Assembly: GCA_009781475.1 (NCBI GenBank)
Contig: WQYB01000004.1
Coordinates: 1-64,000, forward strand
Direction of reading: 5' to 3'
Origin: Treponema sp.
GTDB lineage: Bacteria > Spirochaetota > Spirochaetia > Treponematales > Breznakiellaceae
Length of the DNA: 64,000 nt
Shown here one piece after another: positions 46,058 through 55,595 of this stretch (positions are counted from its first letter, which is position 1; every line of letters begins with the position of its first letter). A program made the translations under genes and the position numbers. A model generated the notes under the pieces. The model was not told the DNA's origin. It made no database searches and saw only the letters and a program-made list of their open reading frames with translations.

Positions 46058-47254
46058 TTATAAACGTGAAGCGATCTCATCAATAAAATCCCAAGAATCT
46101 AATATTTTTGCAGGCGGCGGATCAGATAATTTTGCTAAATCGCCTGTCATTATTCCATCATCAATTGTTGAAAGCACAGCTTTTTCCAAACGTTGTGCGA
46201 AATCGCCAAGGTCGCCAAGATTGTCAAGCTCTGCGCGTTTGGATAGTGCGCCGCTCCATGCAAAAATTAACGCTGCAGGATTTGTGCTTGTTTTTTCACC
46301 TTTCTGCCAGCGGTAGTAGTGCTGCTGCACAGTGCCGTGAGCCGCTTCATATTCAAAAACTCCTGAAGGAGAAACAAGCACGCTTGTCATCATCGCAAGA
46401 CTTCCTGCTGCGCTTGCAATCATATCGCTTTGAACATCACCGTCGTAATTTTTGCATGCCCATAAAAAGCCGCCTTTGCTTTTTACTACACGCGCTACAG
46501 CATCATCTATCAATGTGTAAAAATAATCGATGCCTGCAGCGGCGCATTTTTCTTTAAACTCATTTTCATAAATTTCTTCGAATATCGTTTTAAAACGTCC
46601 GTCGTAAATCTTGGAAATTGTATCTTTTGTTGAAAACCATAATGGGATTTTTTCGTTTATGGCATAAAGGAAACAGGCTCGTGCAAAACTTTTAATTGAT
46701 TCATCAAGATTGTGCATTCCCTGAACAATTCCGCTGCTTTTGAAATTTGCTATTTCCATCCGGCGTTCCGTTCCATCAGCTTTTGTATATACTAACTCAA
46801 CTTTACCGGGACCTTCTATTTCCATTTCAGCCGCTTTATAAACATCGCCGTAAGCATGACGACCAATAACGATAGGAGATTTCCATGTTATAACAGAAGG
46901 TTTTATCCGATTCACGGAAATAGGTTTTCGGAATACAGTACCGTCAAGTATTGCTCTTATTGTAGCATTAGGGCTTGGAAGTAAATATTTTAAATTATAT
47001 TCTTTTTGCCTTGCAGTATTAGCTGTTATGGTGGCGCACTTTACACCCACACCGTATTTTTTAATAGCTTGCGCCGATTGAACTGTAACTTCGTCATTAG
47101 TATTATCGCGGTTAGAAAGCCCAAGATCGTAATATTCGGTTTTTAAATCGATAAAAGGAATAAGCAGTTTTTCTTTAATTATTTCCCATAAGACTCTTGT
47201 CATTTCATCGCCGTCTATTTCGACAAGCGGCGTTTTCATGTTGATTTTCAGCAT
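46058..47254 (-). CDS. icd: NADP-type isocitrate dehydrogenase, eukaryote-like subfamily
   Basis: Oxidatively decarboxylates isocitrate to 2-oxoglutarate. 398 aa; [20 protein letters not shown] at the N-terminus, [17 protein letters not shown] and the substrate region, [26 protein letters not shown], and [12 protein letters not shown] with the GTSTNPAA-like [13 protein letters not shown] (Lys for Gly). These are hallmarks of the homodimeric type II IDH shared by eukaryotes and some bacteria, unlike E. coli Icd. No other TCA enzyme is in the window, so it probably serves glutamate synthesis. It lies upstream of carA on the same strand, 44 nt away. Met-6 (47239) is an alternative start; neither has a clear Shine-Dalgarno. 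Confidence 0.93.
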   Translation of the reverse strand: MLKINMKTPLVEIDGDEMTRVLWEIIKEKLLIPFIDLKTEYYDLGLSNRDNTNDEVTVQSAQAIKKYGVGVKCATITANTARQKEYNLKYLLPSPNATIRAILDGTVFRKPISVNRIKPSVITWKSPIVIGRHAYGDVYKAAEMEIEGPGKVELVYTKADGTERRMEIANFKSSGIVQGMHNLDESIKSFARACFLYAINEKIPLWFSTKDTISKIYDGRFKTIFEEIYENEFKEKCAAAGIDYFYTLIDDAVARVVKSKGGFLWACKNYDGDVQSDMIASAAGSLAMMTSVLVSPSGVFEYEAAHGTVQQHYYRWQKGEKTSTNPAALIFAWSGALSKRAELDNLGDLGDFAQRLEKAVLSTIDDGIMTGDLAKLSDPPPAKILDSWDFIDEIASRL

Positions 47255-47293
47255 AAAAACAGTATAACAATTTTGAAAAATTTAGTAAATGGG

Positions 47294-49405
47294 TTAATTC
47301 TTAATTAATTTAAGCCTGAGGGTATTCAATAAAACAGATAAAGAGCTTAAACTCATAGCCGCAGCGGCAAACATGGGGTTTAAAAGAGGTCCTCCGAAAA
47401 GATATAAAAATCCTGCCGCTACAGGAATGCCGAGTATATTGTATCCGAAAGCCCAAAATAGATTTTGTTTTATTATACGAAGGCTTTTTTTGCTTAAATT
47501 TATCACAGCAGGAACATCCATAGGATCGTTTCGCATCAGAATAATATCGGCTGCTTCGATAGCTACATCAGTTCCGCTGCCGATTGCTATGCCGATGTCC
47601 GCCTGTGCCAGTGCCGGAGCATCATTAATGCCGTCTCCAACCATAGCAACTTTTTTATTGCCGGTTTGAAGATTTTTAATTATTGTTAATTTATCTTGCG
47701 GCAATACTTCTGATATTACCCGTTTAATTCCGGCTTCTTTTGCAATAGCATCTGAAGTTTTCCTGTTGTCACCCGTTACCATTACAATGTCTATTCCGGA
47801 TCTGTAGATTTTTTCTATTGCAGATTTTGTGTTTGTTTTAATTACATCTGCCAGGGCGATAATTCCTGCAATCTTTCCGTAGAGAGCTACAAAAATCGGC
47901 GTTTTTCCTTCCAGTGCAAGTCTGTCTGAAACATCATCCAATTTTCCAAGTACGATATTTCTTTTTTGCATTAATCTTTTATTTCCGATTAGTACCGAAA
48001 CAATATTATTTGAAGATATTATTGGCAGAACGGCATTTGCTTCAATTCCAAATCCCGGTATTGCTTTAAAATCTTTTATATTAATTTCTGAAAGACTTTG
48101 ACCTAAACCCTGTTTCTCAGCTTCTCGTACAATTGACTGTCCTAAAGGATGTTCGCTGCCTTTTTCTGCGGCTGCGGCAATCTTTAAAAAGTTTTCATTA
48201 ATTTCTTTTGAATCCTTCCAGTTGCCGACTCCCCATTCGCTGTTTCCAATTATAATATCAGATACTTCGGGTTTACCTTCTGTAATTGTTCCGGTTTTAT
48301 CGAACACAATTACTTGAGTTTTTCCAGCAGTCTCCAATGATTGTCCGCTTTTAATTAAAATGCCGTTTTCTGCTCCTTTGCCTGTTGCAACTATTACAGC
48401 GGTAGGAGTTGCAAGTCCAAGCGCACAAGGACATGAAATGACTAATATACAGATAAATATTGTAAGTGAAAATTCAAGCGCACTTTGATTTTCAGGAAGA
48501 TTGATAAGCCCTGATGAGGCAGCAGCAAACCATGCGATGCCTGCCAGAAAAGCAATCAATAAAACAACCGGAACAAAATAACTTGATACAACATCTGCTA
48601 ATTTTGCTATCGGTGCTTTTGAATTTAAAGATTCTTCAACAAGTTTTATTATTTGTGCCAATGCTGTTTGTTTTCCCGTTTTTTCCGCACTTACTTTAAT
48701 TACTCCGTTACAGTTAAGAGTACCGCAGAAAACAAGATCGCCTGGTTTTTTATCAACGGGGATACTTTCTCCTGTCAGCATTGATTCGTCAATGGACGTA
48801 TAACCTTCTGTTATAACTCCGTCTACAGGAATTTTCATGCCGGGTTTTATGTAAATAATGTTTCCAGGTACAACTTTTTCAACAGGTACTTCTTTTCCTT
48901 TGCCGTCTGCGATAATTATGGCAGTTTTGGGAACAAGCGATAAAAGATTTTTTATTGAATTACCGGTACGTTTTTTTGATGAAGATTCCAAACTTTTTCC
49001 AAGAAGTATTAAAGTGATTATTACAGCGGCTGTTTCATAATAAAGAGAATGAGCTGCCATTTTGTTTCCGGTAATTATTTGAAATGTATTATATAAACTG
49101 TAAATAATGGCGGCGCAAGTGCCTATTGCTATAAGAGAATCCATAACAGGTTTTCTCTGAAATAATTTTTTAAAACCTGAGGTATAAAAAAAACCGCCTG
49201 CTATTACAACAGGTATAGTAAGTATTAATTGTATTAAAGCGTATATTAATGGAGCCTGATTTGGTGAAATAATTTCAGGAAAGGGTAGTATTACAGGAAT
49301 CATTGGAGCCATTGCAATATATAAAAGCACTGCGCTAAAACAACCTGCAACTATGAGTCTTTTATTTAAATCTTTTTCTTTAACTACCGTACAGCAAGAT
49401 GACAT
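47294..49405 (-). CDS. copA: Copper-type P1B ATPase lacking the N-terminal HMA domain
   Basis: Exports Cu(I) (or Ag(I)) using ATP. Eight membrane helices, CPC motif SCPCALGLATPTA in helix 6, phosphorylation site FDKTGTITEGKP, the nucleotide-domain HP motif SEHPLGQSIV, hinge GDGINDAPALAQAD, and the Cu(I)-class residues YN in helix 7 and MSLSSLSVLLNTLRL in helix 8. At 703 aa it has no CxxC metal-binding domain; the N-terminus is just MSSCCTVVKEKD, whose CC pair may bind metal. AGGAA precedes the ATG. A family A repeat separates it from hisS. Confidence 0.92.
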   Translation of the reverse strand: MSSCCTVVKEKDLNKRLIVAGCFSAVLLYIAMAPMIPVILPFPEIISPNQAPLIYALIQLILTIPVVIAGGFFYTSGFKKLFQRKPVMDSLIAIGTCAAIIYSLYNTFQIITGNKMAAHSLYYETAAVIITLILLGKSLESSSKKRTGNSIKNLLSLVPKTAIIIADGKGKEVPVEKVVPGNIIYIKPGMKIPVDGVITEGYTSIDESMLTGESIPVDKKPGDLVFCGTLNCNGVIKVSAEKTGKQTALAQIIKLVEESLNSKAPIAKLADVVSSYFVPVVLLIAFLAGIAWFAAASSGLINLPENQSALEFSLTIFICILVISCPCALGLATPTAVIVATGKGAENGILIKSGQSLETAGKTQVIVFDKTGTITEGKPEVSDIIIGNSEWGVGNWKDSKEINENFLKIAAAAEKGSEHPLGQSIVREAEKQGLGQSLSEINIKDFKAIPGFGIEANAVLPIISSNNIVSVLIGNKRLMQKRNIVLGKLDDVSDRLALEGKTPIFVALYGKIAGIIALADVIKTNTKSAIEKIYRSGIDIVMVTGDNRKTSDAIAKEAGIKRVISEVLPQDKLTIIKNLQTGNKKVAMVGDGINDAPALAQADIGIAIGSGTDVAIEAADIILMRNDPMDVPAVINLSKKSLRIIKQNLFWAFGYNILGIPVAAGFLYLFGGPLLNPMFAAAAMSLSSLSVLLNTLRLKLIKN

Positions 49406-49430
49406 TTTGTTTCCTTTTTTTTTTATTTTT

Positions 49431-49458
49431 AACCACGAACCACACGAACCAACACGAA
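49431..49458. repeat. Intergenic repeat family A, copy 2
   Basis: AACCACGAACCACACGAACC followed by AACACGAA; same word set as 5100-5125 but in the opposite orientation relative to the flanking genes. Confidence 0.85.
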
Positions 49459-49464
49459 AATTAA

Positions 49465-50805
49465 TTATTTTTTTGTGAAGCTCCTCGGTAAAATACTTAA
49501 AACCTCATTTAGTGTTAGTTCTTTGTTTTGCCGCGTAGCAATTTCGCGTAATGTAATATTGTCTTTAAGCGGATTAACACCCGGTATTATCACATAAGGT
49601 ATTCCTTTTTTTTCTGCCAGCATAAACTGTTTTACTAGCTGTTTTTCCGCGTTTCCTGCCGCATCTAAAAAAACTTCGCAGGTTATACCTTCCTGCCGTA
49701 ATTTTGCAGCCAGCGCCTGATACTGCCCTGATTTTTCAATATCTATACAAGTTATGGCTGCAGAGCATTTGTTTGATGGCGGCAGTTTATTTAAACTTTC
49801 CAAAGCGGCTAAAAGTCTGTCTAACCCGATTGAAGAACCTACGCCGCTTATTGAAGCATCTATTGAAGTATTTTTGGAATATAAACCTGCAAGGTTATCG
49901 TACCTTCCGCCTGAACAAATTGAGCCGATTTCCGGCATATCATTTAAAAATGTTTCAAAAACTACACCTGTGTAGTAATCAAGCCCTCGTGTTATCGAAG
50001 GAGCTAAAACAAACGGCTCCTTATTTGATGAAGGAACAACGTCGATCATAAATTGATATAACATGGAAAGACGCTGTGATTCTGCGCAAACACCGCCTGA
50101 TAATTTTGTTATGCAATCAAGGACTTCATTAAAACTTCCCTTTGCTCCGATAAACTCAAGGATTTTTTGAGCGTTTACATCTCCTGATATTCCGCAAAGG
50201 TTTTTGTATGTTTCATCTTTACCGATTTTTGAAAGTTTATCCACGGTGCGTAGAATATCTACAGATTTTTCAATTTGTCCAATGTGTGAAAGAAACCTGT
50301 TAAAAAGACCGCGATGGTTTACATGGATATTAATATCTAATCCTAAATTTTGAAGAGCACTATGTATTAAAAATAAAATTTCAAAATCAGATGCCGGACT
50401 ATTACTGCCAATTATATCAAAATCGCATTGAGTAAATTCACGGTAGCGGCCGCGCTGGGTATTTTCGCCTCTCCAAACTTTTCCTATATGATACCTTTTA
50501 AAAGGAAATGTAAGTTCATTTTGATGTAATGCAATAAAACGCGCAAACGGAACAGTAAGATCAAATCTAAGAGCTACATCCCTTTCCCCATTATCTTTAA
50601 AACGGTATATTTGTTTTTCAGTTTCTCCGCCGCCTTTGCCTAAAAGTATTTCAGCATATTCCATAGCAGGAGTGTCGATTGGAACAAATCCAAAGGATTT
50701 AAATGTATTTTCTATATTTTCGATCAAAGAGCGCCTTACAATTTCTGCGTTTGGAAGAAAATCTCTAAAACCTTTTAAGAGCCTTGGTTCAATGTAGTCA
50801 GCCAT
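49465..50805 (-). CDS. hisS: Histidyl-tRNA synthetase
   Basis: Class II synthetase charging tRNA-His. Motif 1 region near residue 25-60, motif 2 FRYREFTQ-like segment (GRYREFTQCDFDIIG), the histidine-A loop RGLDYYTGVVFE near residue 270, GGRYDNLAGLYSK, and the anticodon-binding domain at the C-terminus. 446 aa. It lies between repeats of families A (downstream) and B (upstream). Confidence 0.95.
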   Translation of the reverse strand: MADYIEPRLLKGFRDFLPNAEIVRRSLIENIENTFKSFGFVPIDTPAMEYAEILLGKGGGETEKQIYRFKDNGERDVALRFDLTVPFARFIALHQNELTFPFKRYHIGKVWRGENTQRGRYREFTQCDFDIIGSNSPASDFEILFLIHSALQNLGLDINIHVNHRGLFNRFLSHIGQIEKSVDILRTVDKLSKIGKDETYKNLCGISGDVNAQKILEFIGAKGSFNEVLDCITKLSGGVCAESQRLSMLYQFMIDVVPSSNKEPFVLAPSITRGLDYYTGVVFETFLNDMPEIGSICSGGRYDNLAGLYSKNTSIDASISGVGSSIGLDRLLAALESLNKLPPSNKCSAAITCIDIEKSGQYQALAAKLRQEGITCEVFLDAAGNAEKQLVKQFMLAEKKGIPYVIIPGVNPLKDNITLREIATRQNKELTLNEVLSILPRSFTKK

Positions 50806-50869
50806 GTTGTAACTATAAATTAAATATGAAACATGAACAAGAGAGTTTAATCAATATAAGAATTTTCTA

Positions 50870-50953
50870 CCACAGAGGACACGGAGTTTCACGGAGTTTT
50901 TAGTACGAAAGCTCTTCCTTTCCCCTCCGTGTTTCTCCGTGTACTCCGTGGTT
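50870..50953. repeat. Inverted pair of family B repeats between the acyl-CoA ligase gene and hisS
   Basis: Left arm CCACAGAGGACACGGAG + TTTCACGGAG; right arm, read as the reverse complement, CCACGGAGTACACGGAG + AAACACGGAG; about 32 nt between them. The arms match at about 23 of 27 positions, so the whole could fold as a hairpin or represent a miniature element with terminal inverted repeats. Confidence 0.8.
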
Positions 50954-50963
50954 AAATTTTGAG

Positions 50964-52682
50964 TTATACGTAAAGATAGCGTTTAATTTTCATTGTTGGG
51001 GTTTTTTCAAAAGGTTCGTACTTAATTTCTATCCTGCTAAGTTTTGAAAAAGCCGCCAGTTTTTTATTTACCCATGTGCGAAGGTCTTCCATTGCATGTT
51101 CAATAACGACGCAGGCGCTTTTGGCAGCTTCGCTCAGTCTTACTAAAGCGATAAGCTCGCCTTTTTGACCTGAATATACAAGAGATTCTTCTACAAGCTG
51201 GGAAGAACCTAAAAGCCTTTCAATTTCTTCTGGATATATATTTTCACCGGAAGGACCTAAAATTAATGCTTTAAGCCTTCCTCTTATATGAAGCTGTCCT
51301 TTTTTATCAAAATTGCCGAGGTCTCCTGTGCGAAGCCAGCCGTCTGTTGTAATTGTTTCAGCAGTTTTTTCGGTATCATTATAATAACCGAGCATTATAT
51401 TGGGTCCTGTTACCTGAATTTCACCTTCAGTTGATTCAGAGTTAGTTAGGCACTTTGCTATTCTAAGTTTTACGCCTTTTGGAGGAACAATACCGGATTT
51501 TAATGTAAAACACTTTGGCGCATTACCTGCTACCAAAGGAGCGGCTTCTGTAAGACCATAACCAATTGTGTATGGAAACTTAGCGTGGTAAAGAAATTTT
51601 TCTACATCTGGAGCCAAAGGAGCGCCGCCAATACCAAAAAATCTGATGCGCCCGCCTAAAGCCTTTTTTAATTTTTTCCCTGCAACCCTTATCGCCAAAG
51701 AACGTGTTAAAGGAAATTTGTATAATTTGTTTTTTAAAAGTTTTGGAGCAATACCATTGTTGTAAACTTTTTCTATTAGAAGGGGAACAGAAGTCATTAC
51801 AGTCGGGCGTATAAGCTCAAGAGCGGGAAGTAATACAGAAGGTGACGGAGGACGATCAAGGTATGCTATGCTGGCTCCGCAAATTACAGGCGCTATAAGA
51901 CCTAAGCCGCATTCATAAGAGTGAGCAAGAGGTAATACTGAAAGCAATTTGTCTTTCGGAGAAATTGTAATAAAGGAAAAAGATGATCTTGCACTGAAAA
52001 TAATATTCTTGCTGGAGAGCATAACTCCTTTGCTGTTTCCCTGTGTTCCGCTTGTGTAAATAATACTGGCAAGATCGTTTGGATTATCCTGCAAAGGCAG
52101 CGGAAGATTATTTATTGTGTCCAAAGGAAAAAGTTTTTTCTCGCCGTCAATCGAAACTGATATTTCTGTATTGGAATTTGCCATACTATCAATATAAATT
52201 AAAGGTATTTTTGAAAATACCGGAAGCAGCTTTTCATTTAAAAAATCGTCGGTTTGTACGGATTCATCTTCAACATTAGCAATTTTTTCCGCCATACTAC
52301 GGCTGATACATACAGCCCTAACGCCGGAATGTTCGATTAAATATTGAATTTGCTCATTGGAAAAACCGGTAAGTAAAGGGACAGAAACAGCGCCTGCGAT
52401 TGCAATTCCGAAATAGGCAAGCGGCCATTCCGGGCTATTTTCCGAAAAAAGCATGACTCTATCGCCTTTTTGCACCCCTAGCTTTGTTAAAACCGATGCA
52501 ATTTGAGCAGAACTGTAACCCATTTGTTTATATGTTACGGATCTGTCAATTTTACCGTCAATTATCATGGAAAAAGCAGTATTATCTTTATATTTCTCAG
52601 ATACTGAAAGGCACATTTGAGCGAGTGTAGCATTTGCTACAGGATCATCATCAAAGGCTTTTTTAATACTTTTTTTATTCAT
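50964..52682 (-). CDS. fadD: Long-chain acyl-CoA synthetase (AMP-forming)
   Basis: Activates fatty acids with ATP and CoA. AMP-binding P-loop IIYTSGTQGNSKGVMLS near residue 208, then FGIGGAPLAPDVEKFL, YGLTEAAPL, and the hinge region DGWLRTGDLGNFDKKGQLHIRGRLK; C-terminal Lys region KTPTMKIKRYLYV. 572 aa. Fatty-acid scavenging is expected because treponemes commonly take up host or environmental fatty acids (established for some species). Substrate chain length cannot be read. A second AMP-ligase with a fused carrier domain lies at 61974. Confidence 0.88.
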   Translation of the reverse strand: MNKKSIKKAFDDDPVANATLAQMCLSVSEKYKDNTAFSMIIDGKIDRSVTYKQMGYSSAQIASVLTKLGVQKGDRVMLFSENSPEWPLAYFGIAIAGAVSVPLLTGFSNEQIQYLIEHSGVRAVCISRSMAEKIANVEDESVQTDDFLNEKLLPVFSKIPLIYIDSMANSNTEISVSIDGEKKLFPLDTINNLPLPLQDNPNDLASIIYTSGTQGNSKGVMLSSKNIIFSARSSFSFITISPKDKLLSVLPLAHSYECGLGLIAPVICGASIAYLDRPPSPSVLLPALELIRPTVMTSVPLLIEKVYNNGIAPKLLKNKLYKFPLTRSLAIRVAGKKLKKALGGRIRFFGIGGAPLAPDVEKFLYHAKFPYTIGYGLTEAAPLVAGNAPKCFTLKSGIVPPKGVKLRIAKCLTNSESTEGEIQVTGPNIMLGYYNDTEKTAETITTDGWLRTGDLGNFDKKGQLHIRGRLKALILGPSGENIYPEEIERLLGSSQLVEESLVYSGQKGELIALVRLSEAAKSACVVIEHAMEDLRTWVNKKLAAFSKLSRIEIKYEPFEKTPTMKIKRYLYV

Positions 52683-52762
52683 ACTATTTTAGAGTAGTAC
52701 TAATATGTAAAAGTTGCAAGGAAAATCTTCATTATTTTATGTAAAAATGGTATGATAATACT

Positions 52763-53359
52763 ATGTTTAACAGTATTAGGGGTATTGTAAGCTCAAAAAA
52801 CATTGATTCTCTGTTTCTTCTTTGCGGTGACATTGAATGGGATATATCGATGCCTGCAAATGATATTCAGGAAATGTCATTAAACAGTGAGTGCAGGATT
52901 TTTACCTGGTTATATCACCGTGATGACCAAATGAAAATTTTTGGTTTTTCAAATGAAATACGGCGTAATACTTTTTTGGAATTGTTAAAGGTTGAAGGTA
53001 TTGGACCAAAAGGCGCTGTAAAAATAATGAGCGGAATAACCCAGACTGATTTGGAACATGCTCTTGAAAACGGCGATTTAAATCGACTTGAAGCAGTACC
53101 CGGTCTTGGTAAAAAAACCGCTCAAAAGATGCTTTTATCATTGAAAGGAAAATTGATTCAATCTGCGGAAAGTACAGTAGTTTCATCGCCTTATAATGAT
53201 CTTGTTGAAGCGCTTGTAGGTATGGGATATGACAAAAAATCCGCAACAGAAGCATTAGTAAAAGCCGCAGCATCTTTAGATGCCGATACAAATATGTCTA
53301 ATAGTGAAAAGGAAAAAGAATTATTCAAAGATGCAATTATATATTTAAGTGGCGCTTAA
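52763..53359 (+). CDS. ruvA: Holliday junction complex subunit RuvA
   Basis: Binds four-way junctions and loads RuvB. OB-fold start (MFNSIRGIVSSKNIDSLFL), tandem helix-hairpin-helix motifs (LLKVEGIGPKGAVKIMSG, LEAVPGLGKKTAQKMLLSLKG) and the C-terminal RuvB-contacting domain (LVEALVGMGYDKKSATEAL). 198 aa. First gene of the ruvA-ruvB-queA group; divergent from the acyl-CoA ligase gene. No clear Shine-Dalgarno. Confidence 0.95.
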   Translation: MFNSIRGIVSSKNIDSLFLLCGDIEWDISMPANDIQEMSLNSECRIFTWLYHRDDQMKIFGFSNEIRRNTFLELLKVEGIGPKGAVKIMSGITQTDLEHALENGDLNRLEAVPGLGKKTAQKMLLSLKGKLIQSAESTVVSSPYNDLVEALVGMGYDKKSATEALVKAAASLDADTNMSNSEKEKELFKDAIIYLSGA

Positions 53360-53369
53360 TGAAAAAATT

Positions 53370-53402
53370 AAAACTCCGTGTCTCCGTGCCTCCGTGTGAA
53401 AT
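53370..53402. repeat. Intergenic repeat family B, copy 3
   Basis: AAACTCCGTGTCTCCGTGCC + TCCGTGTGAAAT, between ruvA and ruvB and ending about 15 nt before the ruvB start codon, leaving the GGAG site free. Confidence 0.85.
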
Positions 53403-53417
53403 ATTTGGAGATTATTT

Positions 53418-54443
53418 ATGAAAAATAAAAATGACAGCCTTGTGCGTCCTGAACAACAAAACGGAGAAGACGATAAAGACATCAGCCTGCGCCCGAAATA
53501 CATGTCCGAATTTATCGGACAAAAAGGGATGAAGGAAAACCTTTCCATTTTTATTTCTACCGCCAAGCAGCGAGGTGAAAGTCTTGATCATCTTTTTTTA
53601 ATTGGACCTCCGGGATTGGGAAAAACAACTTTGGCGCAGGTTGTTGCCAACGAACTTAATACTGGTTTTGTTCAAACTTCCGCACCTGCTCTTGATAAAC
53701 CAAAAGATTTAGTAGGGCTTTTAACAAATTTAAAAGAGCGTGATGTTTTTTTTATTGATGAAATACACAGATTAAAACCGGCAATTGAGGAATTGCTATA
53801 TATCGCTATGGAAGATTACGGAATCGATTGGGTTGTAGGGCAGGGACCTATGGCAAGAACCTTAAGGATTGCCATTAAACCATTCACACTTGTCGGCGCT
53901 ACTACAAAAGCGGGAGTTGTTTCGAGTCCTCTTATAAGCCGTTTTGGAATACCGTTTAGATTTTCATTTTATGAACAAAATGACATGGAAGCGATTGTAA
54001 AACGTTCAGCAGGTATTTTAAATGTAAAAATTAATAATGATGCAGCATCTCTTTTGGCAAAATCTTCAAGAGGAACACCGCGTGTTGTAAACAGATTATT
54101 GCGGCGTATGCGTGATTTTGCTCAGTACGCTAAAGAACCTTCGATAACACTGGCTGTAGTCAGTGACGGTTTATCACGTCTTGAAATCGATGAACTTGGA
54201 CTTGAAAAACAAGACAGGGAAATTTTAAACATCATAATAGAACGTTATAAGGGTGGACCTGTAGGCGCTGAAACTCTGGCTATTTCCATAGGTGAATCTA
54301 TTGAAACACTTGAAGATTATTATGAACCGTATTTAATACAAGCAGGTCTTTTACAGCGTACTCCACGCGGTAGAATGGTAACAAGTTTGGCGTATGGACA
54401 TTTGGGACTTAAACCTGTAAATACTGATACTTTATTTAATTGA
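53418..54443 (+). CDS. ruvB: Holliday junction helicase RuvB
   Basis: AAA+ motor for branch migration. Walker [19 protein letters not shown] near residue 62, Walker [16 protein letters not shown], sensor [18 protein letters not shown], and the winged-helix C-terminus ([16 protein letters not shown]). 341 aa, with GGAG before the ATG. Confidence 0.97.
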   Translation: MKNKNDSLVRPEQQNGEDDKDISLRPKYMSEFIGQKGMKENLSIFISTAKQRGESLDHLFLIGPPGLGKTTLAQVVANELNTGFVQTSAPALDKPKDLVGLLTNLKERDVFFIDEIHRLKPAIEELLYIAMEDYGIDWVVGQGPMARTLRIAIKPFTLVGATTKAGVVSSPLISRFGIPFRFSFYEQNDMEAIVKRSAGILNVKINNDAASLLAKSSRGTPRVVNRLLRRMRDFAQYAKEPSITLAVVSDGLSRLEIDELGLEKQDREILNIIIERYKGGPVGAETLAISIGESIETLEDYYEPYLIQAGLLQRTPRGRMVTSLAYGHLGLKPVNTDTLFN

Positions 54444-54450
54444 AAACATA

Positions 54451-54493
54451 AAACGCGGATTAACGCGAATTAAACAGATTAACGCGGATTAAT
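54451..54493. repeat. Intergenic repeat family C (AACGCGGATTA type)
   Basis: AAACGCGGATTAACGCGAAT then TAAACAGATTAACGCGGATTAAT: four loose copies of a 10-12 nt word, in the gap between ruvB and queA just ahead of the queA ribosome site. Confidence 0.85.
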
Positions 54494-54497
54494 AAAT

Positions 54498-54512
54498 AAG
54501 GAGAAATAAATC
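54498..54512 (+). promoter_or_regulatory. Ribosome binding site and ATC start of queA
   Basis: AAGGAG at 54498-54503, then 6 nt, then ATC at 54510. A TAA stop lies immediately before ATC in frame, so no upstream start is possible, and the frame contains no ATG, GTG or TTG until 54723. Confidence 0.75.
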
Positions 54513-55595
54513 AAAACGAACGACTTTTATTTTAATCTTCCTGAAAACTTAATCGCGCAGTTTCCTTCCAAAGAAAGAGGGCAGAGCAGGCTTTTACTTT
54601 TAAATCGTATAACAGGCGAAAGAATTCACAGTAATACCGATCAATTACCTGATATTCTATGTGAAAAAAAGTTTTTAAGCCCGTCAGGTGAAAAACCATT
54701 ATTAGTTTTTAATGATACAAAGGTGCGAAAAGCCCGCCTTACCGGAAAATCAATTGAAACAGGAACAATGGTAGAATTTTTGTTACTTGAATATGACAAA
54801 ACTTGCAATGAATGGAAAACAATTGTACAACATGCAAAACGTCGGAAACCCGGCAGCCGTTATGAATTTTTTGATAAAAATAAAAATATTATTGCAGAAG
54901 CTGTAATAACAAAAGCGCAGGATGAATTTAGATACATACAAATAAAAAATAAAATCGATAATAAACCAATCGACGATGATTTTTTTGATAAATACGGTCA
55001 TGTTCCGCTGCCGCCTTATATAAAAAGAAAAGACGAAAGTATTGACAGTGAAAGGTATCAGACAATTTATGCAGACAAAACAGGATCTGCTGCAGCGCCA
55101 ACGGCTGGACTGCATTTTACACAAGAAATTTTAGACAAACTTGATTTATTCGGCATAGAAAGAGTTTTTATAACACTACATGTAGGTTTAGGAACTTTTT
55201 TACCTGTTCGTACTGAAAACATAATAGAGCATAAAATGCACAAAGAAACATTTTTTATAAATGAGATGACTGCTAAAAAAATAGAAAACGCAAAAGAGGC
55301 GGGACGTAAAATAATAGCAATTGGAACTACAAGTGTACGCACTTTGGAAAGCGCATGGGATAATAATATTAAAAAAATCGTACAAAAAGAAGGGGATACT
55401 TCGATTTTTATTTACCCCGGTTATAAGTTTAAGTTGGTAGATGTTATATTTACAAATTTTCACACGCCGGAATCTACACTTTTAATGCTTGTATCCGCCT
55501 TTGCAAATAAGGATATAATTCTGGAATGTTATACCGAAGCAGTAAAAGAGCAATATAGATTTTTTAGCTACGGTGATGCAATGCTGATTTATTAA
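54510..55595 (+). CDS. queA: S-adenosylmethionine:tRNA ribosyltransferase-isomerase QueA, apparent ATC start
   Basis: Adds the cyclopentenediol precursor in queuosine synthesis on tRNA. The track begins at GTG 54723, but the frame is open from 54510 and encodes the conserved family N-terminus (KTNDFYFNLPENLIAQFPSKE, shortened quote: FYFNLPENLIAQFPS) and VFNDTKVRKARLTG. From ATC the protein is 361 aa, the expected size; from GTG it would lack about 71 conserved residues. Other motifs: TGSAAAPTAGLHFT, VGLGTFLPVR, IGTTSVRTLES, NFHTPESTLLMLVSAF. ATC is very rare as a start; a single base change from ATG (or a sequencing error at 54512) would explain it. Convergent overlap of 32 bp with the GT2 gene. 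Confidence 0.88.
   Translation: MKTNDFYFNLPENLIAQFPSKERGQSRLLLLNRITGERIHSNTDQLPDILCEKKFLSPSGEKPLLVFNDTKVRKARLTGKSIETGTMVEFLLLEYDKTCNEWKTIVQHAKRRKPGSRYEFFDKNKNIIAEAVITKAQDEFRYIQIKNKIDNKPIDDDFFDKYGHVPLPPYIKRKDESIDSERYQTIYADKTGSAAAPTAGLHFTQEILDKLDLFGIERVFITLHVGLGTFLPVRTENIIEHKMHKETFFINEMTAKKIENAKEAGRKIIAIGTTSVRTLESAWDNNIKKIVQKEGDTSIFIYPGYKFKLVDVIFTNFHTPESTLLMLVSAFANKDIILECYTEAVKEQYRFFSYGDAMLIY

Noticed and set aside
52690-52715. GTAGTACTAATATGTA upstream of ruvA as an SOS box like the recA dyad
   Set aside because: Only a few bases agree with the recA dyad and the symmetry differs; not enough to claim a shared operator.
54723-55595. queA as a truncated pseudogene starting at GTG 54723
   Set aside because: The frame is open and clearly homologous for 71 codons upstream with a good RBS; a rare start or a base error is simpler.
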